Shown here: piece by piece, positions 1-5,973 of the stretch
Position numbering within the stretch: position 1 is the stretch's first letter
Layout: the number at the start of each line of letters is the position of its first letter
Origin: Nitrososphaerota archaeon
GTDB taxonomy: Archaea; Thermoproteota; Nitrososphaeria; Nitrososphaerales; Gagatemarchaeaceae
Assembly: GCA_003135575.1 (NCBI GenBank)
Contig: PLCG01000108.1
Coordinates: forward strand, 235 to 8,189
Length of the DNA: 7,955 nucleotides
Reading direction: 5' to 3'
The notes under the pieces: generated by a model
Databases searched by the model: none
What the model was told of the DNA's origin: nothing
The model's input: only the letters and a program-made list of their open reading frames with translations
Position numbers and translations under genes: made by a program

Positions 1-3000
1 GCGTGGATATAGCCAGGTGAAATGATCCCAAAGTCGGCCTGCAACGGCGATTTGCCGGGAGCGCCCAGCGACAAGGCAACTGGCAGCTGCTGGTTCGACA
101 GCCCGCCCGTCCACCCCTGGAACTGGATCTCGACGGTGCTCGGCACGGCGGTGAGGGTGATGTTCTGGTTGGGCCGCAGATAGACGGTCGCATTGGAACC
201 GGACGGGACCGTGCCCTTTATCGTGCCGTATTGATAGTTGACGGAGCCCCCGCTGTCGGTCGATATAGTGAGGCCTGGGAAGAATATGGCCGTCTCGTTC
301 GCCGGCCCGGTGACCTGCAGATTGGCCAGCAGGGTCGTCCCGTTGTATGAGAATGGCGTAAAGCCCTTCCAGTATGCGAAGCTCCAAAGGTGCGAGGCCG
401 TCGCGTTCAAGATGACCGAAGAGCCCTGGTCGCGCCACTGGTTCGTGTTGGCCACCGCTCCGCCTGCGGCCGTGCTGACCCCCACCTCCACGAAGAACTG
501 GTGGGCATATTGCGCGTCGACCTGGAACGGCGCAGATGCGACAAGGACGCTCGTGACGTTGGAGAGCCAACGCTCCCCCTGGCCACCGGGCAGCAGCAGC
601 GGGACGTGCCACGCCGTCGCGGAGTCCATCCAGAACGGCCCGGGAGCGGTCGGGAGGGGGGTAACGAGACTGGCCCCGAAGGTAGTGTAGTTCACGCTGG
701 GCACTGGCGGCGACCCACCCGTCCCCTTGATGGAATAGAGGAGCGTGCCGAGGTATTGGTGATAATACAGGAACTGGGTCTGCAACGGAGCGGCCGCGGT
801 TCCCGAGGAGACCTGCTGCGTGATCCACCTCTCAGTCGAGGACGAGCTGGGGAGCAGCGGGGTGACGTTCCACTTGGTCCCCGAGTCCGCCCAATATGTG
901 GCTTGAGTCGTGTTGACCTGCGCAAGCCCCGTGTTTCCTAACGTGGTGAAGTTGATGCGCGGGTTGTTGTAGACTCCCCCTCCCTTGACATCGAAGCTCA
1001 GCGCGAAAGCGTATTGATGATAGTAGAAGGCGACGACCGTCCCTGAGCCCGATATGGTGCCTACTGGAGTCGCCGTGAACCAGCGCTCCACTGCCGTCGA
1101 CCCTTGGAGCGGGTTGGAGTAGGCGTAGCTCGACCCTGCATCCACCCAGGTCTGCAGGGCGCTCGCGGGAACACCAAACGCCGTGTAGGAGACCGATGGG
1201 GTGCTGAAGGCGTTGCCGCCCCCTATGATCGAGAATCCGAAGTTCACCGAGAACTGGTGATAGTAGACAAGCGAGACGGTCTGCCCTGCCGTCGCCGCCC
1301 CCGAGCTCACGAGGCTATCCCACCTCTCGCTCGAGCTCGACCCTGCGAGAGCAGCCGGCACCGACCAGCTTGACCCCGAGTCAATCCAGACCGATGAAGC
1401 CGACCCAATGAGGGGGACTGTGTTCGTCGCGCCGAAGGTCGTGAAGTTGAGCCTTGGCGCCGTCGGAGCCGTGCTAGAGCCGACGAGGGAATACTGGAAG
1501 GACTCGAGGACCTGCGAGAAATAGTTGGAGTTATGCTGGTTCCCGCCTGTGGTGTCCGCGAACGAGTTCTGCGACGGGGCCCATCGCTGGTTCTGCGATA
1601 TGGGCAGCACTCCCATTATTGCAGGAGTGTTGTAGTCGGTCCACCCTTGGCACGAGAACGACCCCGCGCCCGTCGAGACGACGATACTGCACACGTTCTG
1701 GCCTGGTGTCCCCAGAGAAGTGCCGTTGACCGCGATCGAGCCGGCAGAGCTCCATGATGAAGGGTTCTTGGGCGTCGCCTGGTAGCCGTTCTGGACCTGG
1801 AAGTAAATGGTCGCCGAGAAGGTCTGGCACGAGGTCGAAGAGCAGCTTCCGATGGTGAACGAGTTCCCGCCTCCACTGGTTGCGTAACGGGTATTGGTAG
1901 TCGCAGGCGGGAGGGTGACTGTAATGGGCGAGCATCCGGAGGAGGCCTGGAAGCTGTGCGGTAGGCCGTCAGCGGGGATGCTCGTCGGCGACACAGAGCA
2001 CCCGGAGAGGGTCACGGTGGTCGCCGGCCCCGAATTGGCGACGGCGATTTGCAACAGCTCGTTCACGATCGCGGTTATCGAGAAGGTGCCGGAGCCCCCG
2101 ATGTTGTTTTGGTCGCCCGAATACAAAGCGGTAATCGTCGCCGAAGCTGTGGGGGTGTAGGTGACGCCGCACGCCGCTGACGAGAGAGAACAAGGGTTGG
2201 CGGAGAATATGCCGGCCCTGTCACTTGAGCTCCAGCTGATTATCCCTGTGGGGGAATAGCCCGTCACTATGGCGGTGCACGTGCTCATCTGGCCGACGAC
2301 CAGCGAGGCTGGGGAGCAGATCACACTTGTCGTGCTGGCAATGGGCGAGACTGAAAGCGTGGTCGCCGCCGACGTCCCTAGGTTGTTTCCGTCGCCTGAG
2401 TAGACCGCCCCAATGTTGGCTCCGCCTGCACCCGTCGTCGAAGCCGTGACCTGACAAGTACCTGATGAGAGCGTGCATGAGGTAGACGTCGTGAGAGACG
2501 TTGTCGCGGTGCCTCCTCCTTGCGTGAATGTTACCGTTCCGCCGGGAGTGCCATAACCGCCCACGTTCGCCGTGCACGTGCTAGGTGAACCAACCGGCGT
2601 CGGCGAAGGGGCACAACCTATCGCCATGGTGCTTTGGAACTTGTTGACATTCAATGGCGTAGACGCCATCGAGGTGGCCATGGTCGAGTCCGTAATAGTG
2701 AGGGTAACGGTGAATGGCGACCCGCTAGCGCCGGTTGGCGTACAGCTAATCGAAGTCGAGTTGCTGCTGCTGCATCCGGGAGGCAGGCCCGTCCAAGCGT
2801 AGGTCGAAGGCGCACTGCCTCTTGATGATCCTGTCGTCGAAATAGTCGTTGCTTGGCCAATGGTCACGGGGTTCGGCGAAGCTGAGACGGTCCCCGCCGA
2901 AGGAGGCGCTGCTGAAACAGAGGTTGGCTGAGATGTTAGCAAGATGCCTACAAAGGCAAAGGCCAGCAAGAGAACGAGGGCCCTCGCACGGTTCTCCCGC

Positions 3001-3014
3001 GCTCGTGCTATCAT
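1..3014 (-). CDS. Large secreted modular surface protein, 3' end beyond the window
   Basis: An open frame without stops runs from the ATG at 3014 to the window edge: 1004 complete codons, C-terminus missing. In-frame stop TAA lies upstream with no other start between, so the start is firm. Residues 1-36 form a signal peptide (several Arg, hydrophobic core about 12-26, ending VSAAP). About 37-125 is PKD/Ig-like; 126-224 and 225-316 are Ig-like and share the strand motif VYSGD/LYSGD followed by NN, as in bacterial Ig-like group 3 domains. Residues 317-502 hold more cysteines. Residues 503-840 are four tandem repeats ending in YYHQ[YF] or YAHQF. Residues 841-1004 hold two modules resembling divergent InlB B-repeats (AYWKG; FQGWTGG, W968). 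Many NxT/S sequons suggest N-glycosylation. The role is probably adhesion or cell-envelope structure, outside the cell. No catalytic motif and no anchor are visible, but an anchor could lie in the missing C-terminus. Confidence 0.88.
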   Translation of the reverse strand, partial: MIARARENRARALVLLLAFAFVGILLTSQPTSVSAAPPSAGTVSASPNPVTIGQATTISTTGSSRGSAPSTYAWTGLPPGCSSSNSTSISCTPTGASGSPFTVTLTITDSTMATSMASTPLNVNKFQSTMAIGCAPSPTPVGSPSTCTANVGGYGTPGGTVTFTQGGGTATTSLTTSTSCTLSSGTCQVTASTTGAGGANIGAVYSGDGNNLGTSAATTLSVSPIASTTSVICSPASLVVGQMSTCTAIVTGYSPTGIISWSSSDRAGIFSANPCSLSSAACGVTYTPTASATITALYSGDQNNIGGSGTFSITAIVNELLQIAVANSGPATTVTLSGCSVSPTSIPADGLPHSFQASSGCSPITVTLPPATTNTRYATSGGGNSFTIGSCSSTSCQTFSATIYFQVQNGYQATPKNPSSWSSAGSIAVNGTSLGTPGQNVCSIVVSTGAGSFSCQGWTDYNTPAIMGVLPISQNQRWAPSQNSFADTTGGNQHNSNYFSQVLESFQYSLVGSSTAPTAPRLNFTTFGATNTVPLIGSASSVWIDSGSSWSVPAALAGSSSSERWDSLVSSGAATAGQTVSLVYYHQFSVNFGFSIIGGGNAFSTPSVSYTAFGVPASALQTWVDAGSSYAYSNPLQGSTAVERWFTATPVGTISGSGTVVAFYYHQYAFALSFDVKGGGVYNNPRINFTTLGNTGLAQVNTTQATYWADSGTKWNVTPLLPSSSSTERWITQQVSSGTAAAPLQTQFLYYHQYLGTLLYSIKGTGGSPPVPSVNYTTFGASLVTPLPTAPGPFWMDSATAWHVPLLLPGGQGERWLSNVTSVLVASAPFQVDAQYAHQFFVEVGVSTAAGGAVANTNQWRDQGSSVILNATASHLWSFAYWKGFTPFSYNGTTLLANLQVTGPANETAIFFPGLTISTDSGGSVNYQYGTIKGTVPSGSNATVYLRPNQNITLTAVPSTVEIQFQGWTGGLSNQQLPVALSLGAPGKSPLQADFGIISPGYIH
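495..1508 (-). repeat. Four tandem ~86-residue YYHQ[YF] protein repeats
   Basis: Four protein-level repeats sit head to tail in the surface protein: 1508-1251 (86 aa), 1250-1011 (80 aa), 1010-753 (86 aa) and 752-495 (86 aa). Each has a first strand after the previous HQ[YF], a motif like N[FY]TTFG, then W[IVAM]D[SA]G (WMDSA in unit 4), a Pro/Leu-rich segment, [ST]ERW or GERW, and a closing strand ending YYHQF, YYHQY, YYHQY or YAHQF. The copies have diverged in DNA and protein, so this is an old domain array and not recent slippage. I recognise the YYHQY style from archaeal secreted proteins but cannot name a family. Confidence 0.85.
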
Positions 3015-3061
3015 GTGGGTTCTCCCAACCTGAGTCTTCCCAGAGGGATGCTCTACCCTGC

Positions 3062-3069
3062 GGTATAAG
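3062..3069 (-). promoter_or_regulatory. Possible TATA box of the surface-protein gene
   Basis: On the minus strand this reads CTTATACC, close to the archaeal box A. It lies about 50 nt before the ATG at 3014, predicting a leader of about 25 nt. That leader contains a purine-rich GGGAG 8 nt before the ATG, a weak Shine-Dalgarno candidate. The element would give the gene its own promoter in the 85-nt gap after the upstream membrane-protein gene, although read-through from that gene is also possible. Confidence 0.4.
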
Positions 3070-3099
3070 CTCTCGGATGCTTACATCCATCTTGCACCG

Positions 3100-3522
3100 C
3101 TAAGGCCCGAACACGAACGGGAGTATCCCCGAAAGCGTCGCGAGACCTAGCACCCCCTGAAGCAGGAATACCGCTAGGACGTACTTCGCAGTGCGCTTGT
3201 GGGTCACATACGCGGTCCTCTTCCGGCCGAAGAGGAGCATGCCCATCCCGAGGCCTCCTTGGACGACGATCAGGCCGATCGCCGCGAAGAAGTTCACCGT
3301 GTGGAAGACTACGACCCCAGGAAACACCGATGCCCCGCCATTGATTAGCACGAAATAGAGGCCGAGCGGAAAGGCCAACATCGACAGGGAGAAAGCCAGG
3401 ATGCCTGCCGCGTAATGCAACCGAAAGTGGAGCCTCCTGCTGGTCTTGAGCAGATACGCGGCAACGACAAGGACCACAGCGCTCGCGGCTATCGCAGGAT
3501 GGATCAGGAGGGTCAGGTCCAA
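3100..3522 (-). CDS. Small four-helix membrane protein, possibly b-haem (cytochrome b561-like)
   Basis: This is a 140-residue protein from the TTG at 3522, with four hydrophobic helices of roughly 20-28 residues. A histidine sits at or near the end of each helix: H8 (LLIHPA), H32/H36 (LHFRLHYAAG), H74 (VFHTVNFF) and H108 (YVTHKRTAKY). That pattern resembles small b-type cytochrome or DUF420/b561-like membrane proteins, so haem binding in an electron-transfer role is a hypothesis; I cannot assign the family. The frame is open further upstream, with ATGs at 3642 and 3621. Those would add about 33-40 polar residues lying antisense to the start of the divergent CBS gene. I prefer TTG 3522 because it falls about 35-40 nt from a TATA-like element and directly precedes the first helix. 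The gene sits 85 nt upstream of the surface-protein gene on the same strand; a shared transcript is possible. Confidence 0.72.
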   Translation of the reverse strand: MDLTLLIHPAIAASAVVLVVAAYLLKTSRRLHFRLHYAAGILAFSLSMLAFPLGLYFVLINGGASVFPGVVVFHTVNFFAAIGLIVVQGGLGMGMLLFGRKRTAYVTHKRTAKYVLAVFLLQGVLGLATLSGILPFVFGP

Positions 3523-3555
3523 TGCGAGCGCTCTAGAGTCAGAGATTCCGAATGG

Positions 3556-3564
3556 ATAAATATT
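3556..3564. promoter_or_regulatory. AT-rich box shared by divergent genes (dual TATA candidate)
   Basis: The sequence ATAAATATT contains the perfect palindrome AATATT (3559-3564), so it reads as a box A candidate on both strands. It lies about 35 nt before the CBS ATG (3596, plus) and about 40 nt before the TTG of the membrane protein (3522, minus). Both distances suit nearly leaderless archaeal transcripts. It is the only AT-rich block in this interval. Two transcription complexes may compete for it, but this is inference from spacing. Confidence 0.45.
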
Positions 3565-3595
3565 GAGAAGGGCTCCTTTGGACGTTTTGCTCTCG

Positions 3596-4408
3596 ATGCT
3601 TGGCGTTCCGATAAAGAACATCCTCGAGACGTCACCCTGCACCCTTTATCGCATCGATGAGAACGAGCCAATCATCTCCGCCGGGCTCCATCTCTCGCAG
3701 CTTGACGTCGAGGGGGTGGTCGCAACCGACAAGGCCGGCAAGCCCACGGGGATCATCATCGGCTACAACGTGCTTCGCCTCGCGAACCCCAAGACCATCT
3801 GGTCGACCTTCTACCAAACTAGGATAGCCGACTCGAAGATGAGGGTGCTGCTCACCAAGCCGGAGGACGATGTCCAGACCATCGCGAAGAGCATCATGAG
3901 CAACGGCTGGGGCTACGCCATCGTGGTCAACCCTGGAGGCTTCGCCACTAACCTCATCGGGCTGCTGGACATCGCCGAGTTCTTGGTAAAGTCAGGCTTC
4001 ACCGCGAGGGTCACGAACATCCGGGCCAGAGACAAGGCCTCGAACCCGCTCATCAAGACAAGCGAGCAGCTCTCCGTCTATGAGACGATCCAGACCATGC
4101 TCGACAAGCACGTCAGGAGGCTCTTCCTGAAGGAGACGGAGATGATCGTCTCCGACAGGGCCATAATCAAGTGGCTTTTGTCCCCCGCGAACCTAGGAAA
4201 GCTCAGGGACGCCCCCGAACAGGTGATGGAGTCTCCTGTCAGCGCCATCGGCCCAATGCTCCACAAGCCCGTCTTTGTCGAACCGGACTGCGACGCAGCA
4301 ACTGCCCTGCAGCTCATCAACAAGGAGGACGCCCGCTGCCTGATAACCAACGACAGGCAGATGATCCTCACGCCCTGGGACTTGACGATCAGCCTCCTCA
4401 CAAAGTAG
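3596..4408 (+). CDS. Four-CBS-domain protein
   Basis: This 270-residue protein consists almost wholly of CBS modules, which bind adenine nucleotides or other small ligands and regulate partners; it is cytosolic, with no signal or membrane segment. CBS1 (about 1-62) starts with IKNILETSPCTLYRIDENEP and ends in GIIIGYNVLRLA. CBS2 (about 80-135) has VQTIAKSIMSNGWGYAIVV and LIGLLDIAEFLV. CBS3 (about 138-200) is the most degenerate (SVYETIQTMLDKHVRRLFL). CBS4 (about 205-270) has PVFVEPDCDAATALQLI and ends LTPWDLTISLL. There is no fused enzyme, transporter or DNA-binding domain, so any target is a separate protein. The ATG at 3596 is chosen because it begins the first CBS strand and sits a promoter-length from the AT-rich box. 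A TTG at 3563 in the same frame would overlap that box. The VWA gene follows 95 nt downstream and may be co-transcribed. Confidence 0.85.
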   Translation: MLGVPIKNILETSPCTLYRIDENEPIISAGLHLSQLDVEGVVATDKAGKPTGIIIGYNVLRLANPKTIWSTFYQTRIADSKMRVLLTKPEDDVQTIAKSIMSNGWGYAIVVNPGGFATNLIGLLDIAEFLVKSGFTARVTNIRARDKASNPLIKTSEQLSVYETIQTMLDKHVRRLFLKETEMIVSDRAIIKWLLSPANLGKLRDAPEQVMESPVSAIGPMLHKPVFVEPDCDAATALQLINKEDARCLITNDRQMILTPWDLTISLLTK

Positions 4409-4503
4409 GGCGGCGAGGCGCATGCGAAGATGGAACTCTACTCCATCGGGCATATAGCCCATCGATTTGTTGCTACCCACGGAGAGGACCACCCGCGAGC
4501 GCG

Positions 4504-5106
4504 ATGGAGAGGACTGCGGAATACAGGATATTCCTTGTCGACGCCTCGAGCAGCATGAAGGACAGGCTGGATGGTCACGCAAAGATCGACATCGTCAAGG
4601 AGTCTTTGAAGAGGTTCTGCGCGGAAGCCTGGCCATCCTTCTACCCGCAGTGGCCCCTCAAAATCGGGATAGCGGCGTTCAACCTCAAAGGCATCATCGG
4701 CAAGACGAACATCCAGGAGCTCGTCCCGCTCATGGTCACCCCCACAAGGGCAGAGCTGACCAACTTGGCCGAGCTAGCTACGACCGGTGGAAGCCCTGTC
4801 CGTGACGGTCTCGCATACGCAAAGAACCTCATGCAGAGCATTGCCACCATCGACAGATTGCGGCACCCCGCGGTGCGCCGGATCAAGCTCATCAGCGATG
4901 GGGGCAACAAAGGGCCAGACCCGCTCTCATTATGCGAACAAATCGCGAAGGCAGGAATAAAACTCGATACGGTGGAACTCTCGCCAAGGCCTTCAGCCTT
5001 CATGGCGAAGCTGGCCGAGAAGGGCCAGGGCATCCATTATTGCGTAAGGACGGTCGAGGAGCTGACGATGGCGCTTGAGCTTCCCCGTTTCAGCGAATCC
5101 TATTGA
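4504..5106 (+). CDS. Stand-alone von Willebrand factor A domain protein
   Basis: This 200-residue protein is a single VWA fold, a metal-dependent protein-binding module; it is cytosolic, with no signal or membrane segment. The first strand YRIFLVDASSSM carries the MIDAS DxSxS (D13, S15, S17). The second MIDAS loop reads TTGGSPVRDGL, where a threonine is usual in the GGT position but serine (S97) is present; T94 is nearby. The third loop is LISDGGN (D132). Length fits one bare domain. The frame stays open upstream into the CBS gene, but 4504 is the only start codon between that gene's stop and the conserved strand. GGAGAGG lies 16 nt before the ATG, rather far for a Shine-Dalgarno. GGGCATATAGCCC (4448-4460) contains a possible TATA element for its own promoter. 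Its stop is 12 nt from that of the convergent V4R gene. The partner is unknown; the upstream CBS protein is one candidate by position only. Confidence 0.85.
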   Translation: MERTAEYRIFLVDASSSMKDRLDGHAKIDIVKESLKRFCAEAWPSFYPQWPLKIGIAAFNLKGIIGKTNIQELVPLMVTPTRAELTNLAELATTGGSPVRDGLAYAKNLMQSIATIDRLRHPAVRRIKLISDGGNKGPDPLSLCEQIAKAGIKLDTVELSPRPSAFMAKLAEKGQGIHYCVRTVEELTMALELPRFSESY

Positions 5107-5118
5107 TAGTGACTGGGT

Positions 5119-5655
5119 CTAGTCGGATTCTGAGCCTGCCGAATGGACTCCAGGGGTCTCTCGCATGTTCGCGAGAGTGGCGATCAGTTTGCAAGAATCC
5201 TTTCCCTTCCTGCAACATTCGGTCTCCGCGACGTTGTACTCGCGCCCGAAGGTCTCGGACATCGCGCCTGCGACGACACCCTGCAGGAAATAGCAAGAAA
5301 GCGCCTTCGTCTCCTCTGAGCAGAAGATGCAGTTCTTCATCTCGACCTCGACGTTCCTCTCGTCGCCTTCCCTCCAGTTGATGGAAAGCTGCCCCCAACC
5401 CGCGGTCAGCATCATGGCCTTCAGTCTCTCGAATATCCCTTCTGGGTCGGAGAACTCAGTCTTTGCCTCCTTCACTATCGACCGGCCGTAATACGAACCA
5501 AGATGGATCAAGAACATCGAAGCGCCTGACGAGAAGGTCCTGAAGAGCTCGTCTTCGATCTGCAGCCAAGAACTACCAGACAGGTAGAATGTTCTAGAGG
5601 ACGTTAGGTCGGTCCTAATGATTCCCTGAAGGACATCTTGAGAGAAGCTCTGCAC
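5119..5655 (-). CDS. V4R-domain small-ligand-binding protein
   Basis: This 178-residue soluble protein has a C-terminal V4R (4-vinyl reductase) domain, a putative zinc and small-ligand binding module found in archaeal regulators and bacterial sensor proteins. Diagnostic residues are C109 and C112 (NCIFC), CYFLQGVVAGAMS with C121, FGREY, then ETECCRKGKDSCKL with C147, C148 and C155. The N-terminal part (about 15-100: YYGRSIVKEA, GWGQLSINWREGD) matches the usual lead-in of V4R proteins. No DNA-binding or kinase domain is fused, so it probably acts through a partner or as a sensor subunit. The start is GTG at 5655, about 28 nt from a good TATA box, so the mRNA is likely leaderless. The last ~15 residues are a polar tail. 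The gene converges on the VWA gene with only 12 nt between the stops. Confidence 0.86.
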   Translation of the reverse strand: MQSFSQDVLQGIIRTDLTSSRTFYLSGSSWLQIEDELFRTFSSGASMFLIHLGSYYGRSIVKEAKTEFSDPEGIFERLKAMMLTAGWGQLSINWREGDERNVEVEMKNCIFCSEETKALSCYFLQGVVAGAMSETFGREYNVAETECCRKGKDSCKLIATLANMRETPGVHSAGSESD

Positions 5656-5678
5656 GATAGCGGTTGATACGTAGATTA

Positions 5679-5688
5679 ATCTATAAAG
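5679..5688 (-). promoter_or_regulatory. TATA box of the V4R gene
   Basis: On the minus strand this reads CTTTATAGAT and contains the canonical archaeal box A TTTATA (complement of 5682-5687). The distance to the GTG start at 5655 is about 28-30 nt, the spacing expected from box A to a transcription start, so the transcript should begin at or within a few bases of the start codon. This is the clearest promoter in the window. Confidence 0.65.
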
Positions 5689-5742
5689 GGAACGTGAAAC
5701 AATAATCTATGCTCTGGCTCTATGTTTGGGCATCCGATAATC

Positions 5743-5769
5743 GTCACATGTGTAAGCCTTTGTTGTGAC
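5743..5769. repeat. Inverted repeat GTCACA-N15-TGTGAC
   Basis: Two perfect 6-base arms, 5743-5748 and 5764-5769, are separated by 15 bases. The repeat lies about 55-80 bases upstream of the V4R promoter. It could be an operator for a dimeric regulator or a weak hairpin. Six-base arms occur by chance at a noticeable rate, so confidence is low. Confidence 0.3.
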
Positions 5770-5797
5770 AATCGTAATCTTCGCGCCAGAAGTGCCT

Positions 5798-5804
5798 AAA
5801 AAAA
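5798..5804 (-). terminator. Possible oligo-T terminator downstream of the MscL gene
   Basis: On the minus strand this is a run of seven T, preceded by shorter T-runs starting about 110 nt after the mscL stop codon. Archaeal intrinsic termination typically uses T-rich stretches with or without a hairpin. The distance from the stop (about 170 nt) makes an earlier T-run equally possible. Confidence 0.3.
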
Positions 5805-5973
5805 CCCGCCCGAAACGAGAAGCTGCCGCAAAACGACTCCAAAAACTGGATTTTGCATGAAAAAGCCGAATTCAAATCCGTGCCCATGACTCATCGGCAA
5901 CAAAATCTGAGCCGCGCTTTTGGAAGAATGTTCCTCGGTCGCAGGCGGGAAGACTCGTCCTCACCGGATGATC

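Larger units (their letters stand above)
5689..5973. other. Intergenic spacer with A-tracts and an inverted repeat; no gene seen
   Basis: Together with the V4R promoter this is the longest gene-free stretch (5656-5973). It holds A-runs at 5798-5804 and several runs of 4-5 A between about 5833 and 5865, which become T-runs downstream of the minus-strand channel gene. It also holds the inverted repeat GTCACA (5743-5748) / TGTGAC (5764-5769). No credible small ORF, tRNA or box C/D RNA pattern was found by eye. An untranslated 3' end or a small RNA cannot be excluded. Confidence 0.6.

Noticed and set aside
1531..2577. Minus-strand open frames of 74-134 codons at 1531-1935, 1616-1876, 1969-2193 and 2221-2577
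   Set aside because: They are out of frame with the surface protein on the same strand, overlap it fully and have no recognisable motif.
238..2802. Several open frames of 74-183 codons on the plus strand (for example 238-690, 390-941, 1104-1373, 1894-2160, 2572-2802)
   Set aside because: They lie opposite the continuous 1004-codon surface-protein frame, have arginine/proline-rich or patternless translations and show no domain. They are shadows of a G+C-rich gene.
2746..3090. Minus-strand 114-codon frame across the surface-protein start
   Set aside because: It is in a different frame from the signal-peptide-bearing protein, and the translation has no domain or membrane segment.
4171..4503. 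Upstream extension of the VWA frame over the CBS gene end
   Set aside because: The added 111 residues are the CBS gene read in another frame; the VWA fold begins directly at 4504.
5868..5890. tRNA-like T-loop TTCAAAT
   Set aside because: The flanking bases do not pair to form a T-stem, and no D-arm, anticodon arm or acceptor stem is found upstream.
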